A stretch of DNA of 43,799 nt, taken from NCBI GenBank assembly GCA_945902215.1, contig CAMDML010000020.1, positions 1-43,799 on the forward strand, written 5' to 3'. Below the pieces are notes generated by a model. It worked only from the letters and a program-made list of their open reading frames with translations. It was not told the origin of the DNA and did no database searches. The stretch comes from Klebsiella pneumoniae (GTDB taxonomy: Bacteria; Pseudomonadota; Gammaproteobacteria; Pseudomonadales; Pseudohongiellaceae). The translations under genes and the position numbers were made by a program. This document shows positions 26,686 through 35,642 of the stretch, in pieces. The number at the start of each line of letters is the position of its first letter. Position 1 is the first letter of the stretch.

Positions 26686-27287
26686 TCCCATTTATCCAGC
26701 AACTGCCGCAGTGCCTGACCGCGATGGCTGAGCGTGTTCTTTACCTCAGGGGGCAATTCAGCGGAACTGCAATGATGCGTGGGCACGAAGAACAGCGGGT
26801 CGTAGCCAAAACCTTGAGCACCGGAAGGCGCCTCCAAAATCAAGCCTTCCCACGTGCCCTGGCACACCAGCGGCATGGGATCGGACGGAAAGCGCTGCAG
26901 CACGATGACGCATTGGAAACGCGCGGTGCGTTTGGCGCGGGGGATGCCTTCCATTCTTGACAGTAGCAGCGCGTTGTTCGCGGCGTCACTGGAATTGCCG
27001 GCTCTGTGCAGATTGGCGAAGCGTGCGGAATAGATCCCGGGTGCGCCGCCGAGCGCATCCACTTCCAGGCCGGAATCGTCAGCGAGGGCGGGAAGTCCGG
27101 TCAGACTGCTTGCATGGCGCGCTTTCAGGATCGCGTTCTCGACAAAGGTCAGGCCGTCCTCAATGGCTTCAGGAATGGCGAAAGCAGATTGCGGTGTCAG
27201 CGTTACAGCCTCCGGCATGTGCTGCAGAATTGCCTGCAGTTCCTGCAGCTTTTTGCGGTTGTTGCTGGCGAGGACGATGGTTTTCAT
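26634..27287 (-). CDS. rdgB: XTP/dITP diphosphatase (RdgB/HAM1)
   Basis: A 217-residue house-cleaning pyrophosphatase that removes dITP and XTP from the nucleotide pool. Motifs: VLASNNRKKLQELQAIL at the start, TFVENAILKARHAS, ADDSGLEVDALGGAPGIYSARFA, and GFGYDPLFFVP. The normal protein ends soon after SHRGQALRQLLD; here the last 20 residues (KWEINGDRPQLFRTIADLI) are encoded by the palindromic repeat. ATG 27287 overlaps the DUF4426 stop as ATGA, so translation is coupled. Confidence 0.95.
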   Translation of the reverse strand: MKTIVLASNNRKKLQELQAILQHMPEAVTLTPQSAFAIPEAIEDGLTFVENAILKARHASSLTGLPALADDSGLEVDALGGAPGIYSARFANLHRAGNSSDAANNALLLSRMEGIPRAKRTARFQCVIVLQRFPSDPMPLVCQGTWEGLILEAPSGAQGFGYDPLFFVPTHHCSSAELPPEVKNTLSHRGQALRQLLDKWEINGDRPQLFRTIADLI

Positions 27288-27736
27288 TGTGCGTACAGCT
27301 GGGTTTCCCACTTGATCTCATGCGCTGGCCCCAGTGCTTCGGGCTGCACTTCAACCGTAAAGCGCAGGAGTTCCGCATTGGAAAAATCAAACTGGCCGAT
27401 GTAATAAATGGCGTCGCCTTCGCGGATCTCGGTGAAGGTAATTTCAGAAGACTGTTGCATCAGGTTGCTTTTGCCGCCGGTGAGCACGGCAGTGACTGGC
27501 GTGGTAGAGCCGTTGGCTTCATTGCGCAATACCGAGATGTTCAGGAAGGCCCGGCGCTCGGCGCGCGCAATGGCATATTGCTCTGCGATTTCTGGCGTGA
27601 GGAAGGTGCTGTTCACCGCGATGTAGTGCACGGTGTAGTTGCGAAAAGAGTCGCCGAAAGTTTGCTCGTCGGCACGCGCGGTGTGGCAGGCCATGAGCAG
27701 CAGGAAGGCGAAAGGTGTCAGAGAAATGTTGCGCAT
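27284..27736 (-). CDS. DUF4426 exported protein
   Basis: A 150-residue protein with an N-terminal signal peptide. It may be cut at ARA-DE (about residue 23), or lipidated at the Cys in LLMAC. The remainder is beta-rich with AIARAERRAFLNISVLRN and DAIYYIGQFDFSNAELLRFTVEV. Proteins of this family sit between metW and rdgB in Pseudomonas and relatives; their function is unknown. The open frame runs ten codons further upstream, but ATG 27736 begins the signal peptide. Confidence 0.8.
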   Translation of the reverse strand: MRNISLTPFAFLLLMACHTARADEQTFGDSFRNYTVHYIAVNSTFLTPEIAEQYAIARAERRAFLNISVLRNEANGSTTPVTAVLTGGKSNLMQQSSEITFTEIREGDAIYYIGQFDFSNAELLRFTVEVQPEALGPAHEIKWETQLYAQ

Positions 27737-27783
27737 AAAGTGCCTACGTGGATCAGGTTGTAACAATACTCTGACACCCTTGC

Positions 27784-28377
27784 TTACCGGGTAATGTGGT
27801 AAATCGCGTTGATGCCAAAGAAGTTGGGCCGCAAATGCATCAGGAAACTGCCGCGATGGCGGTCGTCAACCACGGTGCGATTCAGCACCTTGATGCACTT
27901 GCGCGCGCAGAGCCCATCGAAGTCGCTGATCGTGCAGTGATGCAGATTTGGGGTGTTGTACCATTCGTAAGGCAGCGACGGCGACTTCGGCATGCTACCG
28001 TTTCTCAGCAGCGACATACGATGGCGCCAGTACGCGAAGTTCGGAAAGGTCAGAATGCAGTTCTTGCCGACGCGCAGCATTTCATCAACGATCACGTCCG
28101 GCTTGTGCAGTGCCTGCAAGGTTTGTGCGAGCACCACGGTATCAAAGCTGCCGCTCTCGAAATTGGAGAGGCCTACCTTGTCCATGTCTTGCTCGATTAC
28201 GTTGACTCCCGCTTCGAGACAAAGACGAATGTTCTCCGAATCGATTTCAAGGCCGAACTCGCGCACTTGCTTGGTATGTTTGAGATGGGCGAGGAAGGAG
28301 CCATCACCGCAGCCCAGATCGAGCACGCGGCTGCCGGGGGTGATCCAGTCCTGAATCAAGAGGAGATCAGCGCGCAT
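27784..28377 (-). CDS. metW: MetW methyltransferase-like partner of MetX
   Basis: A 197-residue class I SAM-fold protein with glycine loop LDLGCGDGSFLAHL and later FDTVVLAQTLQAL. MetW is required with MetX for methionine synthesis in several proteobacteria. Its start codon overlaps the metX stop by one nucleotide (TGATG), the classic metX-metW arrangement. Confidence 0.94.
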   Translation of the reverse strand: MRADLLLIQDWITPGSRVLDLGCGDGSFLAHLKHTKQVREFGLEIDSENIRLCLEAGVNVIEQDMDKVGLSNFESGSFDTVVLAQTLQALHKPDVIVDEMLRVGKNCILTFPNFAYWRHRMSLLRNGSMPKSPSLPYEWYNTPNLHHCTISDFDGLCARKCIKVLNRTVVDDRHRGSFLMHLRPNFFGINAIYHITR

Positions 28378-29609
28378 CAGGACTTTCCTCCTGTTTTTCG
28401 TGCAGGGTTACACTCAATGGCCACACGACCGAGATAAGCGCGCAAAGCCGCCATGTAGCGCGGGATCGGCAGCAGGAAGGCGTCGTGGCCCTCATCGGCC
28501 TCGATTTCGAGATAGCTGACATCACGCTTGGCCTTCAATAAAATTTCGACCAGCTCGCGTGAACGCTCCGGCGCAAAACGCCAGTCGCTGCTGAACGACA
28601 TCACCAGAAATTTGCAGTTGCTGTTGGCGGAGGCGTTGCCGGCGAAAGCCAGAGAAAGGTCGCCGTCGTAATCCACCGCCGGGTCAAAGTAATCGAGGGT
28701 CTTGGTGATCAGCAGATACGTGTTCGCGTCGAAGTTCTTCGAGAAGGCTTCGCCCTTGTACTGTAAATAACTCTGCACCTCGAAATCACTTTCATCGATG
28801 CCATAGCTGAGCTTGCCGTTGCGCATGTCGCGCCCAAAATTGCCGGCCGTTGCGTCTTTGCCGAATTTCTCGCGCATCAGTGCATCTGATAAATAAGTAA
28901 TATGGCCGACCATGCGCGCCAGCATCACACCTTTGCGTGGATAGGTGTTGAAGTCATAGTAACGACCCTTGTGAAAATCGGGATCGCTCATGATCGACTG
29001 GCGTGCCACTTCATTGAAGGCGATGTTCTGCGCCGACAACTTGGGTGCGGCGGCAATCACCAGCGCGTGGCGCAGCCGATCCGGATAGCTGATTGCCCAG
29101 CGCATTACCTGCATGCCGCCGAGACTGCCACCGATCACCGCTGCCCATTGTTGGATGCCGAGCCGGTCGGCAAGACGTGCCTGGCTGTTGACCCAGTCGC
29201 GCACGGAGATGATCGGAAAATCAGGGCCAAAAGGTTTGCCGGTGTCGGGATTGATCGATGAGGGGCCGGTACTGCCGGCGCAACCCCCCAGATTATTGAG
29301 GCACACGACAAAGAAATTGTTGGTGTCGAAGGGTTTGCCGGGGCCGATGCAATAGTCCCACCAGCCGGGCTTTTCTTTCGGGTTTTCCGCGTCGTAGTAG
29401 CCAGCGGCATGATGATCGCCGCTGAGCGCGTGACAGACCAGGATGGCATTGGAGTGTTCGGCGTTCAGCGTGCCGTAGGTTTCCACCATCAGGTCGTAGC
29501 GTTCGATGATGCGGCCACTGCGCAGGGTCAGCGGCTGGTCGAAATGCAGCTTGTTCGGTTTGACGAGGCCAACTGAATCCGCGGGAATCTGTTTGCCGGG
29601 GCTTGTCAT
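28377..29609 (-). CDS. metX: homoserine O-acyltransferase (MetX)
   Basis: A 410-residue alpha/beta hydrolase-fold acyltransferase that activates homoserine for methionine synthesis. The nucleophile Ser162 lies in [29 protein letters not shown] and DEGHDAFLL carry the Asp and His of the triad. [18 protein letters not shown] is the usual active-site loop. MetX enzymes may use acetyl- or succinyl-CoA and I cannot tell which here. The ATG shares one nucleotide with the stop of yggT (TGATG). Confidence 0.95.
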   Translation of the reverse strand: MTSPGKQIPADSVGLVKPNKLHFDQPLTLRSGRIIERYDLMVETYGTLNAEHSNAILVCHALSGDHHAAGYYDAENPKEKPGWWDYCIGPGKPFDTNNFFVVCLNNLGGCAGSTGPSSINPDTGKPFGPDFPIISVRDWVNSQARLADRLGIQQWAAVIGGSLGGMQVMRWAISYPDRLRHALVIAAAPKLSAQNIAFNEVARQSIMSDPDFHKGRYYDFNTYPRKGVMLARMVGHITYLSDALMREKFGKDATAGNFGRDMRNGKLSYGIDESDFEVQSYLQYKGEAFSKNFDANTYLLITKTLDYFDPAVDYDGDLSLAFAGNASANSNCKFLVMSFSSDWRFAPERSRELVEILLKAKRDVSYLEIEADEGHDAFLLPIPRYMAALRAYLGRVAIECNPARKTGGKS

Positions 29610-30202
29610 CAGATGCCTATGACGAAATCGGGTTGCAGACCCAGGCCGCGTGCGAGCGTGCCCACCACCATGATTTCGGTCACGTTAATCGCCAGGAAAA
29701 TAAAAATCGGCGACAGATCCAACCCGCCCATCGGCGGAATGATGCGCCGGATGCGCGAGTAGATCGGTTCGAGAATCTGGTAAACGACCAACAACAGCGG
29801 ATTGCCACTGAACGGCGCGACAAAACTGGCTACGATCGAAATCACCAGCGCATAGAAATAGATGTTGAGGATAAAGTCGACCAGGCCAACGAAAGCCCAG
29901 GCCACGATGATGCCGATGCTGGGCAGGTTGTAACCACCGACCCAAATCAGCAGCGCAGTGAAAGCAGAGCTCAGTACGAGCGCGAGGATCAGTGATGCGA
30001 AGTCAATGCCGCGATAGCCGGGAATCACGCGGCGGAACGGCTTTAGTGCAGGCGACGTCACTTTGACGATGGCCTGCGACACCGGGTTGTAGAAATCGGC
30101 ACGCACCGCCTGCAACAGGAAGCGCACCAGCACCGCCAAAATGTAGAGGCCGCCCAGGTTGGTGATGATTAGTGACAGGGTTTGTGACAATGATGCGCCC
30201 AT
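29609..30202 (-). CDS. yggT: YggT-family integral membrane protein
   Basis: A 197-residue protein made of two YggT repeats, each with two membrane helices and a RxxP-type turn: [19 protein letters not shown] and [23 protein letters not shown]. The family is linked to osmotic-shock resistance and cell-envelope roles, without a clear mechanism. Its place between proC and metX is conserved in Pseudomonas. ATG 30202 starts the first helix region; the longer frame adds no similarity. Confidence 0.92.
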   Translation of the reverse strand: MGASLSQTLSLIITNLGGLYILAVLVRFLLQAVRADFYNPVSQAIVKVTSPALKPFRRVIPGYRGIDFASLILALVLSSAFTALLIWVGGYNLPSIGIIVAWAFVGLVDFILNIYFYALVISIVASFVAPFSGNPLLLVVYQILEPIYSRIRRIIPPMGGLDLSPIFIFLAINVTEIMVVGTLARGLGLQPDFVIGI

Positions 30203-30239
30203 GAATCGCGGTGCTCTATATTTTTTATACAAGAAATTT

Positions 30240-31061
30240 TTATTTACCTGCCGCCAGCTCTTTGGAGCGCGCGGCAGCTTTACCCAGCGCACGCTCCACG
30301 AGCTCGCCGAAGGCTTCACTTTCGAACTGTTTAATTGCGGCTTCGGTGGTGCCGCCGGGAGAAGTCACACGGCGCCGCAGTTCCGCGGTATCCACATCAC
30401 TGCCAAGGGCAAGCTTCGCGGCGCCGTACGCTGTTTGCAGTGTCAGTGCTCTGGCCACAGTGGCTGGCAGTCCGAGTTTGGTGCCCGCCGCTTCCATGGC
30501 TTCCATCATCAGAAAAAAATAGGCCGGGCCGGAACCCGACAGGGCCGTAACAGCATCCAGTTGTTCTTCAGTATCCAGCCAGCACACCAGGCCCACGGCT
30601 TTGAGGATGGCGTCGGCACTTTTCTGCTGCGCCAGAGTGACCTGCGCATTGGCAAATACACCAGTCGCTCCGGCCAGCACCAGTGCCGGCGTGTTCGGCA
30701 TGCAGCGCACGATGGCCTGCTTGGCGTGAGTCCATTGCTGGAGACTGCCGATTTGAATGCCGGCAGCAATGGATATAAGGAGGCAAGACTTGGCGACCAG
30801 CGCCGTTTTCAGGGGGCTGACCACCGCGGCCATGACTTGGGGTTTGACGGCCAGCACAATGACACTGCAGTGTTGCACAAGGTCCGCATTGGCAGCCGTG
30901 GTATGTACACCTTTGGCCGCAAGCACGGCGAGTTTGTCGGTATCAGTACCGGAAGCCCACAGGCGTGCGGGTGCGACCCCGTCGGTAAGGAGCCCTTCTA
31001 TAAGTGCGGCGGCCATGTTGCCGGCACCAATAAAGCCGATGGTGGTGTCTGCGGAAATCAT
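30240..31061 (-). CDS. proC: pyrroline-5-carboxylate reductase
   Basis: A 273-residue enzyme for the last step of proline synthesis, using NAD(P)H. The Rossmann motif IGFIGAGNMAAALIEGL is at the start, VLAVKPQV in the middle, and the C-terminal dimer/active-site block ALSGSGPAYFFLMMEAM. Length is normal from ATG 31061; the open frame upstream belongs to the palindromic repeat at 31089-31133, which lies 28 bp before the start. Confidence 0.96.
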   Translation of the reverse strand: MISADTTIGFIGAGNMAAALIEGLLTDGVAPARLWASGTDTDKLAVLAAKGVHTTAANADLVQHCSVIVLAVKPQVMAAVVSPLKTALVAKSCLLISIAAGIQIGSLQQWTHAKQAIVRCMPNTPALVLAGATGVFANAQVTLAQQKSADAILKAVGLVCWLDTEEQLDAVTALSGSGPAYFFLMMEAMEAAGTKLGLPATVARALTLQTAYGAAKLALGSDVDTAELRRRVTSPGGTTEAAIKQFESEAFGELVERALGKAAARSKELAAGK

Positions 31062-31088
31062 CGGGGCATTGTACAGAAGCGCACGAAG

Positions 31089-31133
31089 GGGGACAGAGCA
31101 CTTTTTCTTAAGGCGAAAAAGTGGTCTGTCCCC
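31089..31133. repeat. palindromic repeat at the yggS/proC junction (GGGGACAGACCAC type)
   Basis: Arms 31089-31107 and 31115-31133 pair over 19 bp with one mismatch, around a 7-nt loop. The core GGGGACAGACCAC is identical to that at 26595-26685. Read on the minus strand, the first arm encodes the last residues of yggS (RGQTTFSP) and the stop TAA lies in the loop (31110-31108). Confidence 0.88.
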
Positions 31134-31824
31134 GTTTGCCAAATACATCTGTACCTATGCGTACCAGGGTGGCTCCTTCGGCTATCGCGGCCGCGCAGTC
31201 CTGACTCATGCCCATCGACAGTTCCCGGCACTCGGTATGGCCGCGGGCCTGCAAGTCGGCCAAAGCAAGGGCTAATAGATGAAAGGCTATGCGCTGGGTG
31301 GTGAAGTCTGGGGCGGGTGCAGGGATGGCCATCAACCCGCACAGTTTCAGATGGGGCAGGGTGCTGACCAGATCGGCGAGGGCAGGGAGCTCCCCGAGAC
31401 TAATGCCGGACTTGCTGGCTTCGCCGCTAACGTTTACCTGTATCAGCACATTCAATGGCGCTGTGCCGGGCGGGCGCTGGTCGTTCAGGCGGCGCGCAAT
31501 CTTGTCCCGGTCCACGGTATGCACCCAAGCGAAGTGCTCGGCCAATTCGCGGGTCTTGTTGGACTGGATCGGGCCGATGAAATGCCAAGTGATGTCTGTG
31601 GGCAGGCTCTGCATTTTATTCAGCGCCTCCTGGACGTAGTTTTCCGCGAAGTGGCGCTGGCCCGCGTCATATGCCGCCATAAGCTTGTCGGCGCCGTGGG
31701 TCTTGCTGACGGCCAGTAATTGCACGGAACCGGGGACTCGCGCATACTCCCGCTCACTTTCGGCAATGCGTTGGCGCACAGCTTCCAGCAGGGTGGCTAC
31801 GGAATCAGCAGTAGAAGAAGTCAT
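31108..31824 (-). CDS. yggS: pyridoxal-phosphate homeostasis protein (YggS/PLPBP)
   Basis: A 238-residue one-domain PLP-binding TIM-barrel protein. Lys41 in LLAVSKTHGA is the PLP lysine; FAENYVQEALNK, WHFIGPIQSNK and ELSMGMSQDCAAAIAEGATLVRIG are family blocks. It balances vitamin B6 pools and has no known catalytic activity. The tail after IGTDVFGKR (GQTTFSP) comes from the palindromic repeat. ATG 31824 fits the family start. It is the first gene of the operon running to hemW and is divergent from pilT. Confidence 0.94.
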   Translation of the reverse strand: MTSSTADSVATLLEAVRQRIAESEREYARVPGSVQLLAVSKTHGADKLMAAYDAGQRHFAENYVQEALNKMQSLPTDITWHFIGPIQSNKTRELAEHFAWVHTVDRDKIARRLNDQRPPGTAPLNVLIQVNVSGEASKSGISLGELPALADLVSTLPHLKLCGLMAIPAPAPDFTTQRIAFHLLALALADLQARGHTECRELSMGMSQDCAAAIAEGATLVRIGTDVFGKRGQTTFSP

Positions 31825-31848
31825 CGTTCCCAACACTCACTTTATACA

Positions 31849-31891
31849 ACACCGACATGACACCGACATGACACCGACATGACACCGACAT
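31849..31891. repeat. four tandem copies of an 11-bp unit between yggS and pilT
   Basis: ACACCGACATG occurs four times in a row at 31849, 31860, 31871 and 31882, the last lacking its final G. The 11-bp period places every copy on nearly the same face of the helix. The tract lies 43 bp before the pilT start and 24 bp before yggS, so it is in the control region of both. Confidence 0.9.
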
Positions 31892-31934
31892 AGCGCGCGG
31901 ATCAATACACGGATTATAGGAGCCACACCCGGCC

Positions 31935-32969
31935 ATGAATATCCAGGAATTGCTGAATTTCAGCGTCAGTCAAAAAGCATCAGATCTCCACCTTTCCGCC
32001 GGCATGCCGCCGGTGATCCGTGTGGACGGCGATATCCGCCGCCTCAATGTCGAGCCCATGGACCACAAAGAGGTCCATGCCCTCATTTACGAGATCATGA
32101 ACGACAAGCAGCGCAAGAACTACGAGGCCGATCTAGAGGCTGACTTCTCCTTCGAAATTCCGGGCCTGGCCCGTTTCAGGGTTAACGCCTTCGTGCAAAA
32201 CCGCGGCGCCGGTGCGGTGTTCCGTACCATCCCGTCGAAGATCCTGTCGATGGAACAGCTCGGCATGGGAGAAATCTTCAAGAAGATTTCCGAAAACCCG
32301 CGCGGCCTTGTCTGCGTCACCGGGCCGACCGGTTCGGGCAAGAGTACTACCCTCGCCGCGATGGTCGACTACATCAACGCCAACCACTACCACCACATTC
32401 TGACCATTGAAGACCCGATCGAATTCGTGCATGAAAGCAAGAAGTGCCTGATCAACCAGCGCGAAGTGCATCGTGATACACACAGCTTCCAGGCCTCGCT
32501 GCGCTCCGCCTTGCGCGAAGACCCTGACATCATCCTGGTGGGCGAGTTGCGCGACCTTGAAACCATTCGCTTGGCACTCACCGCCGCCGAAACCGGCCAC
32601 TTGGTGTTCGGTACGTTGCATACCACCTCCGCTGCGAAAACCATCGATCGTATCGTCGACGTATTTCCTGCTGAGGAAAAGGACATGGTGCGTGCGATGT
32701 TGTCCGAATCGCTGCAGGCCGTAGTGTCGCAGGCGTTGTTGAAGAAAGTCGGCGGCGGCCGTGTTGCCGCGCACGAGATCATGATCGGCACCCCCGCCAT
32801 TCGTAACCTGATCCGTGAAGCCAAGATTGCGCAGATGTACTCCGCCATCCAGACCGGTGCACAAGTAGGTATGCAGACACTCGACCAGTGTCTGAAAACC
32901 ATGGTCCAGAAAGGCATCGTCGACAGAAACGAAGCAAAACTGAAAGCGAAGTCGCCGGACACGCTATGA
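31935..32969 (+). CDS. pilT: type IV pilus retraction ATPase PilT
   Basis: A 344-residue hexameric ATPase that retracts type IV pili and powers twitching. Walker A GPTGSGKST is at residues 130-138. The Asp box/Walker B block is ALREDPDIILVGELRDLETIRLALTAAETGHLVFGTLHT, and the C-terminal AIRNLIRE motif, needed for retraction in PilT, is present. It acts on the cytoplasmic side of the inner membrane. The usual partner pilU does not follow; dbpA converges on it 27 bp away. Confidence 0.97.
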   Translation: MNIQELLNFSVSQKASDLHLSAGMPPVIRVDGDIRRLNVEPMDHKEVHALIYEIMNDKQRKNYEADLEADFSFEIPGLARFRVNAFVQNRGAGAVFRTIPSKILSMEQLGMGEIFKKISENPRGLVCVTGPTGSGKSTTLAAMVDYINANHYHHILTIEDPIEFVHESKKCLINQREVHRDTHSFQASLRSALREDPDIILVGELRDLETIRLALTAAETGHLVFGTLHTTSAAKTIDRIVDVFPAEEKDMVRAMLSESLQAVVSQALLKKVGGGRVAAHEIMIGTPAIRNLIREAKIAQMYSAIQTGAQVGMQTLDQCLKTMVQKGIVDRNEAKLKAKSPDTL

Positions 32970-32996
32970 TCCAGACAAATCGGCAAGCAAATCGAA

Positions 32997-34370
32997 TTAC
33001 AGCTTGCGAACCCTGAAGTTGCGGCCCTTGATTTTCCCCGCGCGCAATTTTTCCAATACAACATCTACCAGCTCCCGCGTCACGGCTACATAGGCGCGGG
33101 TTGCAAACACGTCGATCTTGCCCACCTGCTCTTTCTGCAAACCACCGTCACCGGTAAGTGCGCCCACAATATCGCCAGGCCGTAATTTGTCCTGGCGGCC
33201 GGCATCGATGACCAGTGTGCGCATGGCAGGCGCCAACATTGCGCTGCTGCCACCCTTCGCGGGAAGCTTGCTCCATACCAGCCTGGTACCGAGCAACTCT
33301 TCAATTTTTGGCACGCGGCTCATTTCACTTGAAGCGACCAGACTCATCGCCACACCGGTTTCCCCGGCGCGGCCCGTGCGGCCGATGCGGTGTGTATGAA
33401 TATCCGCACTGTTGGGCAATTCAAAGGCAAGCACCAGGGGCAGGGCTTTGATGTCGAGGCCGCGCGCGGCCACATCGGTGGCGACCAGCACGCGACAACT
33501 GCCATTGGCAAATTGCACCAGGGTTTCGTCGCGGTCGCGTTGTTCCAGATCACCGTGCAGCGCCAGCGCCGGAATGCTGCGCTTCCACAAAAAATCCTTT
33601 AGCTCGTTCACATCAATCTTGGTGTTGCAGAAAATCAGGCAACTTTCGGGTTGCTGTTGCAGCAACAAGGTGAGCACGGCACCGGGTTTGGCGTCGATCT
33701 CCGCTTGATAGAACAGTTGCTGAATCACACTGGCGTCGTGCTTGCGTTCAATCGTCACAGCCAGCGCCTGCTTCTGGAACTGCTGGCTGAGCGCGCGGAT
33801 CTCTTTGGGATACGTGGCAGAGAACAGCCAGGTGTGGCGCGTGTCCGGAGTACGCTTGAGGATATCGGTGACGTCATCCAGAAAGCCCATGTCCAGCATG
33901 CGGTCGGCTTCATCGAGTATCACGGTTTGCAAGGCATCGAAGCGCAGCGCTTCCTTATTGCACAAATCAAGGATACGGCCCGGCGTGCCGACAATGATGT
34001 GCGGCTCATGCGTCAGTGACGCCAGATGCACACCAATGGGCGTGCCGCCGCACAGGCTCAGCACTTTCACATTGGGAATGAAACGCGCCAGTGCACGAAT
34101 TTCCTTGCTCACCTGGTCGGCGAGCTCACGCGTGGGACACAGCACCAGACTTTGCAGACGAATCTTGTCCGTTTGCAGGAGGGCCAGCAGCGCAAGACCA
34201 AAAGCAGCCGTCTTGCCACTGCCGGTAAGTGCTTGGGCGACGACATCCTGACCTTGCAGCATGGGTGGCAGCGCAGCAGCTTGAATGTCGGTCAACTCAA
34301 GGTAGCCGAGGGCGTCGGTAGCTTGGATCAGGCTGAGGGGAAGAGCGGGAACTTCAGAGAACTTTGTCAT
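32997..34370 (-). CDS. dbpA: ATP-dependent RNA helicase DbpA
   Basis: A 457-residue DEAD-box helicase for 50S ribosome assembly. Motif I AQALTGSGKTAAFG, PTRELADQV, DEAD box LDEADRMLDMGF, SAT (LFSATYP) and motif VI HRIGRTGRAG are all seen. The C-terminal 75 residues (LRPGDIVGALTGDGGLQKEQVGKIDVF) form the DbpA RNA-binding domain that recognises 23S rRNA hairpin 92. The palindromic repeat at 34373-34446 ends 2 bp before the ATG, so no normal ribosome site is left. Confidence 0.96.
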   Translation of the reverse strand: MTKFSEVPALPLSLIQATDALGYLELTDIQAAALPPMLQGQDVVAQALTGSGKTAAFGLALLALLQTDKIRLQSLVLCPTRELADQVSKEIRALARFIPNVKVLSLCGGTPIGVHLASLTHEPHIIVGTPGRILDLCNKEALRFDALQTVILDEADRMLDMGFLDDVTDILKRTPDTRHTWLFSATYPKEIRALSQQFQKQALAVTIERKHDASVIQQLFYQAEIDAKPGAVLTLLLQQQPESCLIFCNTKIDVNELKDFLWKRSIPALALHGDLEQRDRDETLVQFANGSCRVLVATDVAARGLDIKALPLVLAFELPNSADIHTHRIGRTGRAGETGVAMSLVASSEMSRVPKIEELLGTRLVWSKLPAKGGSSAMLAPAMRTLVIDAGRQDKLRPGDIVGALTGDGGLQKEQVGKIDVFATRAYVAVTRELVDVVLEKLRAGKIKGRNFRVRKL

Positions 34371-34372
34371 TT

Positions 34373-34446
34373 GGGGTCAGAGTAAAAATAGGATGCAGTA
34401 TCAGGGAAAGCCTATATGGATGTTATCCCATTTTTACTCTGACCTC
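34373..34446. repeat. palindromic repeat at the ruvX/dbpA junction (GGGGTCAGAGTAAAAAT type)
   Basis: Arms 34373-34392 and 34427-34446 pair in 18 of 20 positions around a 34-nt loop. On the minus strand the first arm contains the last codons and stop of ruvX (AGG TCA GAG TAA), and the other arm ends 2 bp before the dbpA ATG. The GGGGTCAGAGTAA end is a variant of the GGGGACAG end of the repeats at 26595 and 31089. Confidence 0.85.
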
Positions 34447-34877
34447 GCTTCAGAGAACCAACTCTCGAGGAGCAATTGCGCCACCATGGCATCCACTTCG
34501 GTGCGGGCCTTGGGGCGCTTGCCAATCAGTTCGGCATTCACACGCGTGATCTCGCGCGCGGCACGTGTGCTGAGCCGCTCATCAACACTGTGGCAGGGTT
34601 TGCCGTAGCGTTCGGTCAGCAGCTTCGCAAAATGGGTTGCGCGCCCGGTCATGTCGCTGTCAGTGCCATCCATGTTGTAAGGCATGCCGATAACGAAAGC
34701 GCCGGGTTTCCACTGTTGTACGAGCTTGTCGAATTCAGCCCAGGCGACTTCGTTGTTGCGAACGGGTACCACAGCAAGGCCCATCGCTGTGCGCGTAACA
34801 GTCTGCCCTACAGCCACGCCAATCTTGCGCGTGCCAAAGTCGATGCCGAACAAAGTGAGGGCGGTGCCGGTTTGCAC
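34434..34877 (-). CDS. ruvX: Holliday-junction resolvase-like protein YqgF/RuvX
   Basis: About 147 residues with an RNase H-like fold: FGIDFGTRKIGVAVG, FVIGMPYNMDGTDSD, VDERLSTRAA, and EVDAMVAQLLLESW carrying the acidic active site. It takes part in 16S rRNA 5' maturation or junction resolution. No ATG is well placed; GTG 34877 gives the family length, and TTG 34919, overlapping the yqgE stop, is an alternative. The final residues ARSE are encoded by the palindromic repeat. Confidence 0.9.
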   Translation of the reverse strand: MQTGTALTLFGIDFGTRKIGVAVGQTVTRTAMGLAVVPVRNNEVAWAEFDKLVQQWKPGAFVIGMPYNMDGTDSDMTGRATHFAKLLTERYGKPCHSVDERLSTRAAREITRVNAELIGKRPKARTEVDAMVAQLLLESWFSEARSE

Positions 34878-34920
34878 GGGGTTGTTGGGGGTGTTGAGAG
34901 TGTTGTGATTGTTTGGCAAC

Positions 34921-35490
34921 TCAGGAGTAACCGACTTCAGACGTGAGCTGCGAGAACGAGAAGCCCAGAGTGGAAGTGGCCATGTTGGGTTTTTGGGCAA
35001 AGTCTTTCGAGAAGATGATGTCTTTGGTGGCGGGGCAGGTCAGCCACGAATTTTCTTTCAGCTCTTGCTCCAGCTGCCCAGGACTCCAACCGGAGCAGCC
35101 AAGCGCCACCAGATAATTATCCGGCCCCTCACCACGGGCAATGTCGGCGAGAATGTCGCGGGAAGTGGTAATGGTGATGCCATCAGTGATCACCATCGAG
35201 GAGGGCCAGCGTGGCGCAGAGTCATGCAACACAAATCCCTTCTCCGTTTCCACCGGCCCGCCCGACAACACAATCTGGCTCGCCGCCGGCCCGCGCGTGT
35301 CATCCATACTGAGCTGATCGAAAATTTCAGAAAGCTCCAGCTTGATCGGCAGATTGATGACAAGTCCCAGTGCGCCCTCATCGGTGTGCCGCCACATATA
35401 AATGACAGTGTTCGCAAAATAGGAATCCTGCAGTTGCGGCATGGCAATCAGGAAGTGGTCGACGAGGGAGGTGTGTTCCGTGGGGCTCAT
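34921..35490 (-). CDS. yqgE: YqgE/AlgH family protein (UPF0301)
   Basis: A 189-residue protein with family blocks FLIAMPQLQDSYFANTVIYMWRHTDEGALGLVINLP, SGGPVETEKGFVLH and GCSGWSPGQLEQELKENSWL. The biochemical role is unknown; the Pseudomonas homologue AlgH was linked to alginate regulation. It directly precedes ruvX in the same direction, as in most gammaproteobacteria. Confidence 0.95.
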   Translation of the reverse strand: MSPTEHTSLVDHFLIAMPQLQDSYFANTVIYMWRHTDEGALGLVINLPIKLELSEIFDQLSMDDTRGPAASQIVLSGGPVETEKGFVLHDSAPRWPSSMVITDGITITTSRDILADIARGEGPDNYLVALGCSGWSPGQLEQELKENSWLTCPATKDIIFSKDFAQKPNMATSTLGFSFSQLTSEVGYS

Positions 35491-35642
35491 GGCGCTAGCC
35501 TACCAGAAGCAATTGGGAGCGGACTACCGGAAATGTAATCGATCCCGGTTTTCACCAGGGGTGGTTTATAATTCCGGCCTGCGCAGGATCGCTTGCTAAC
35601 ATTTGGTTATTGCAGCAATTGATTAACGCTTCAGAGTGGATC

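Noticed and set aside
31849-31891. CRISPR array
   Set aside because: The 11-bp units are contiguous with no spacers, and no cas genes are present.
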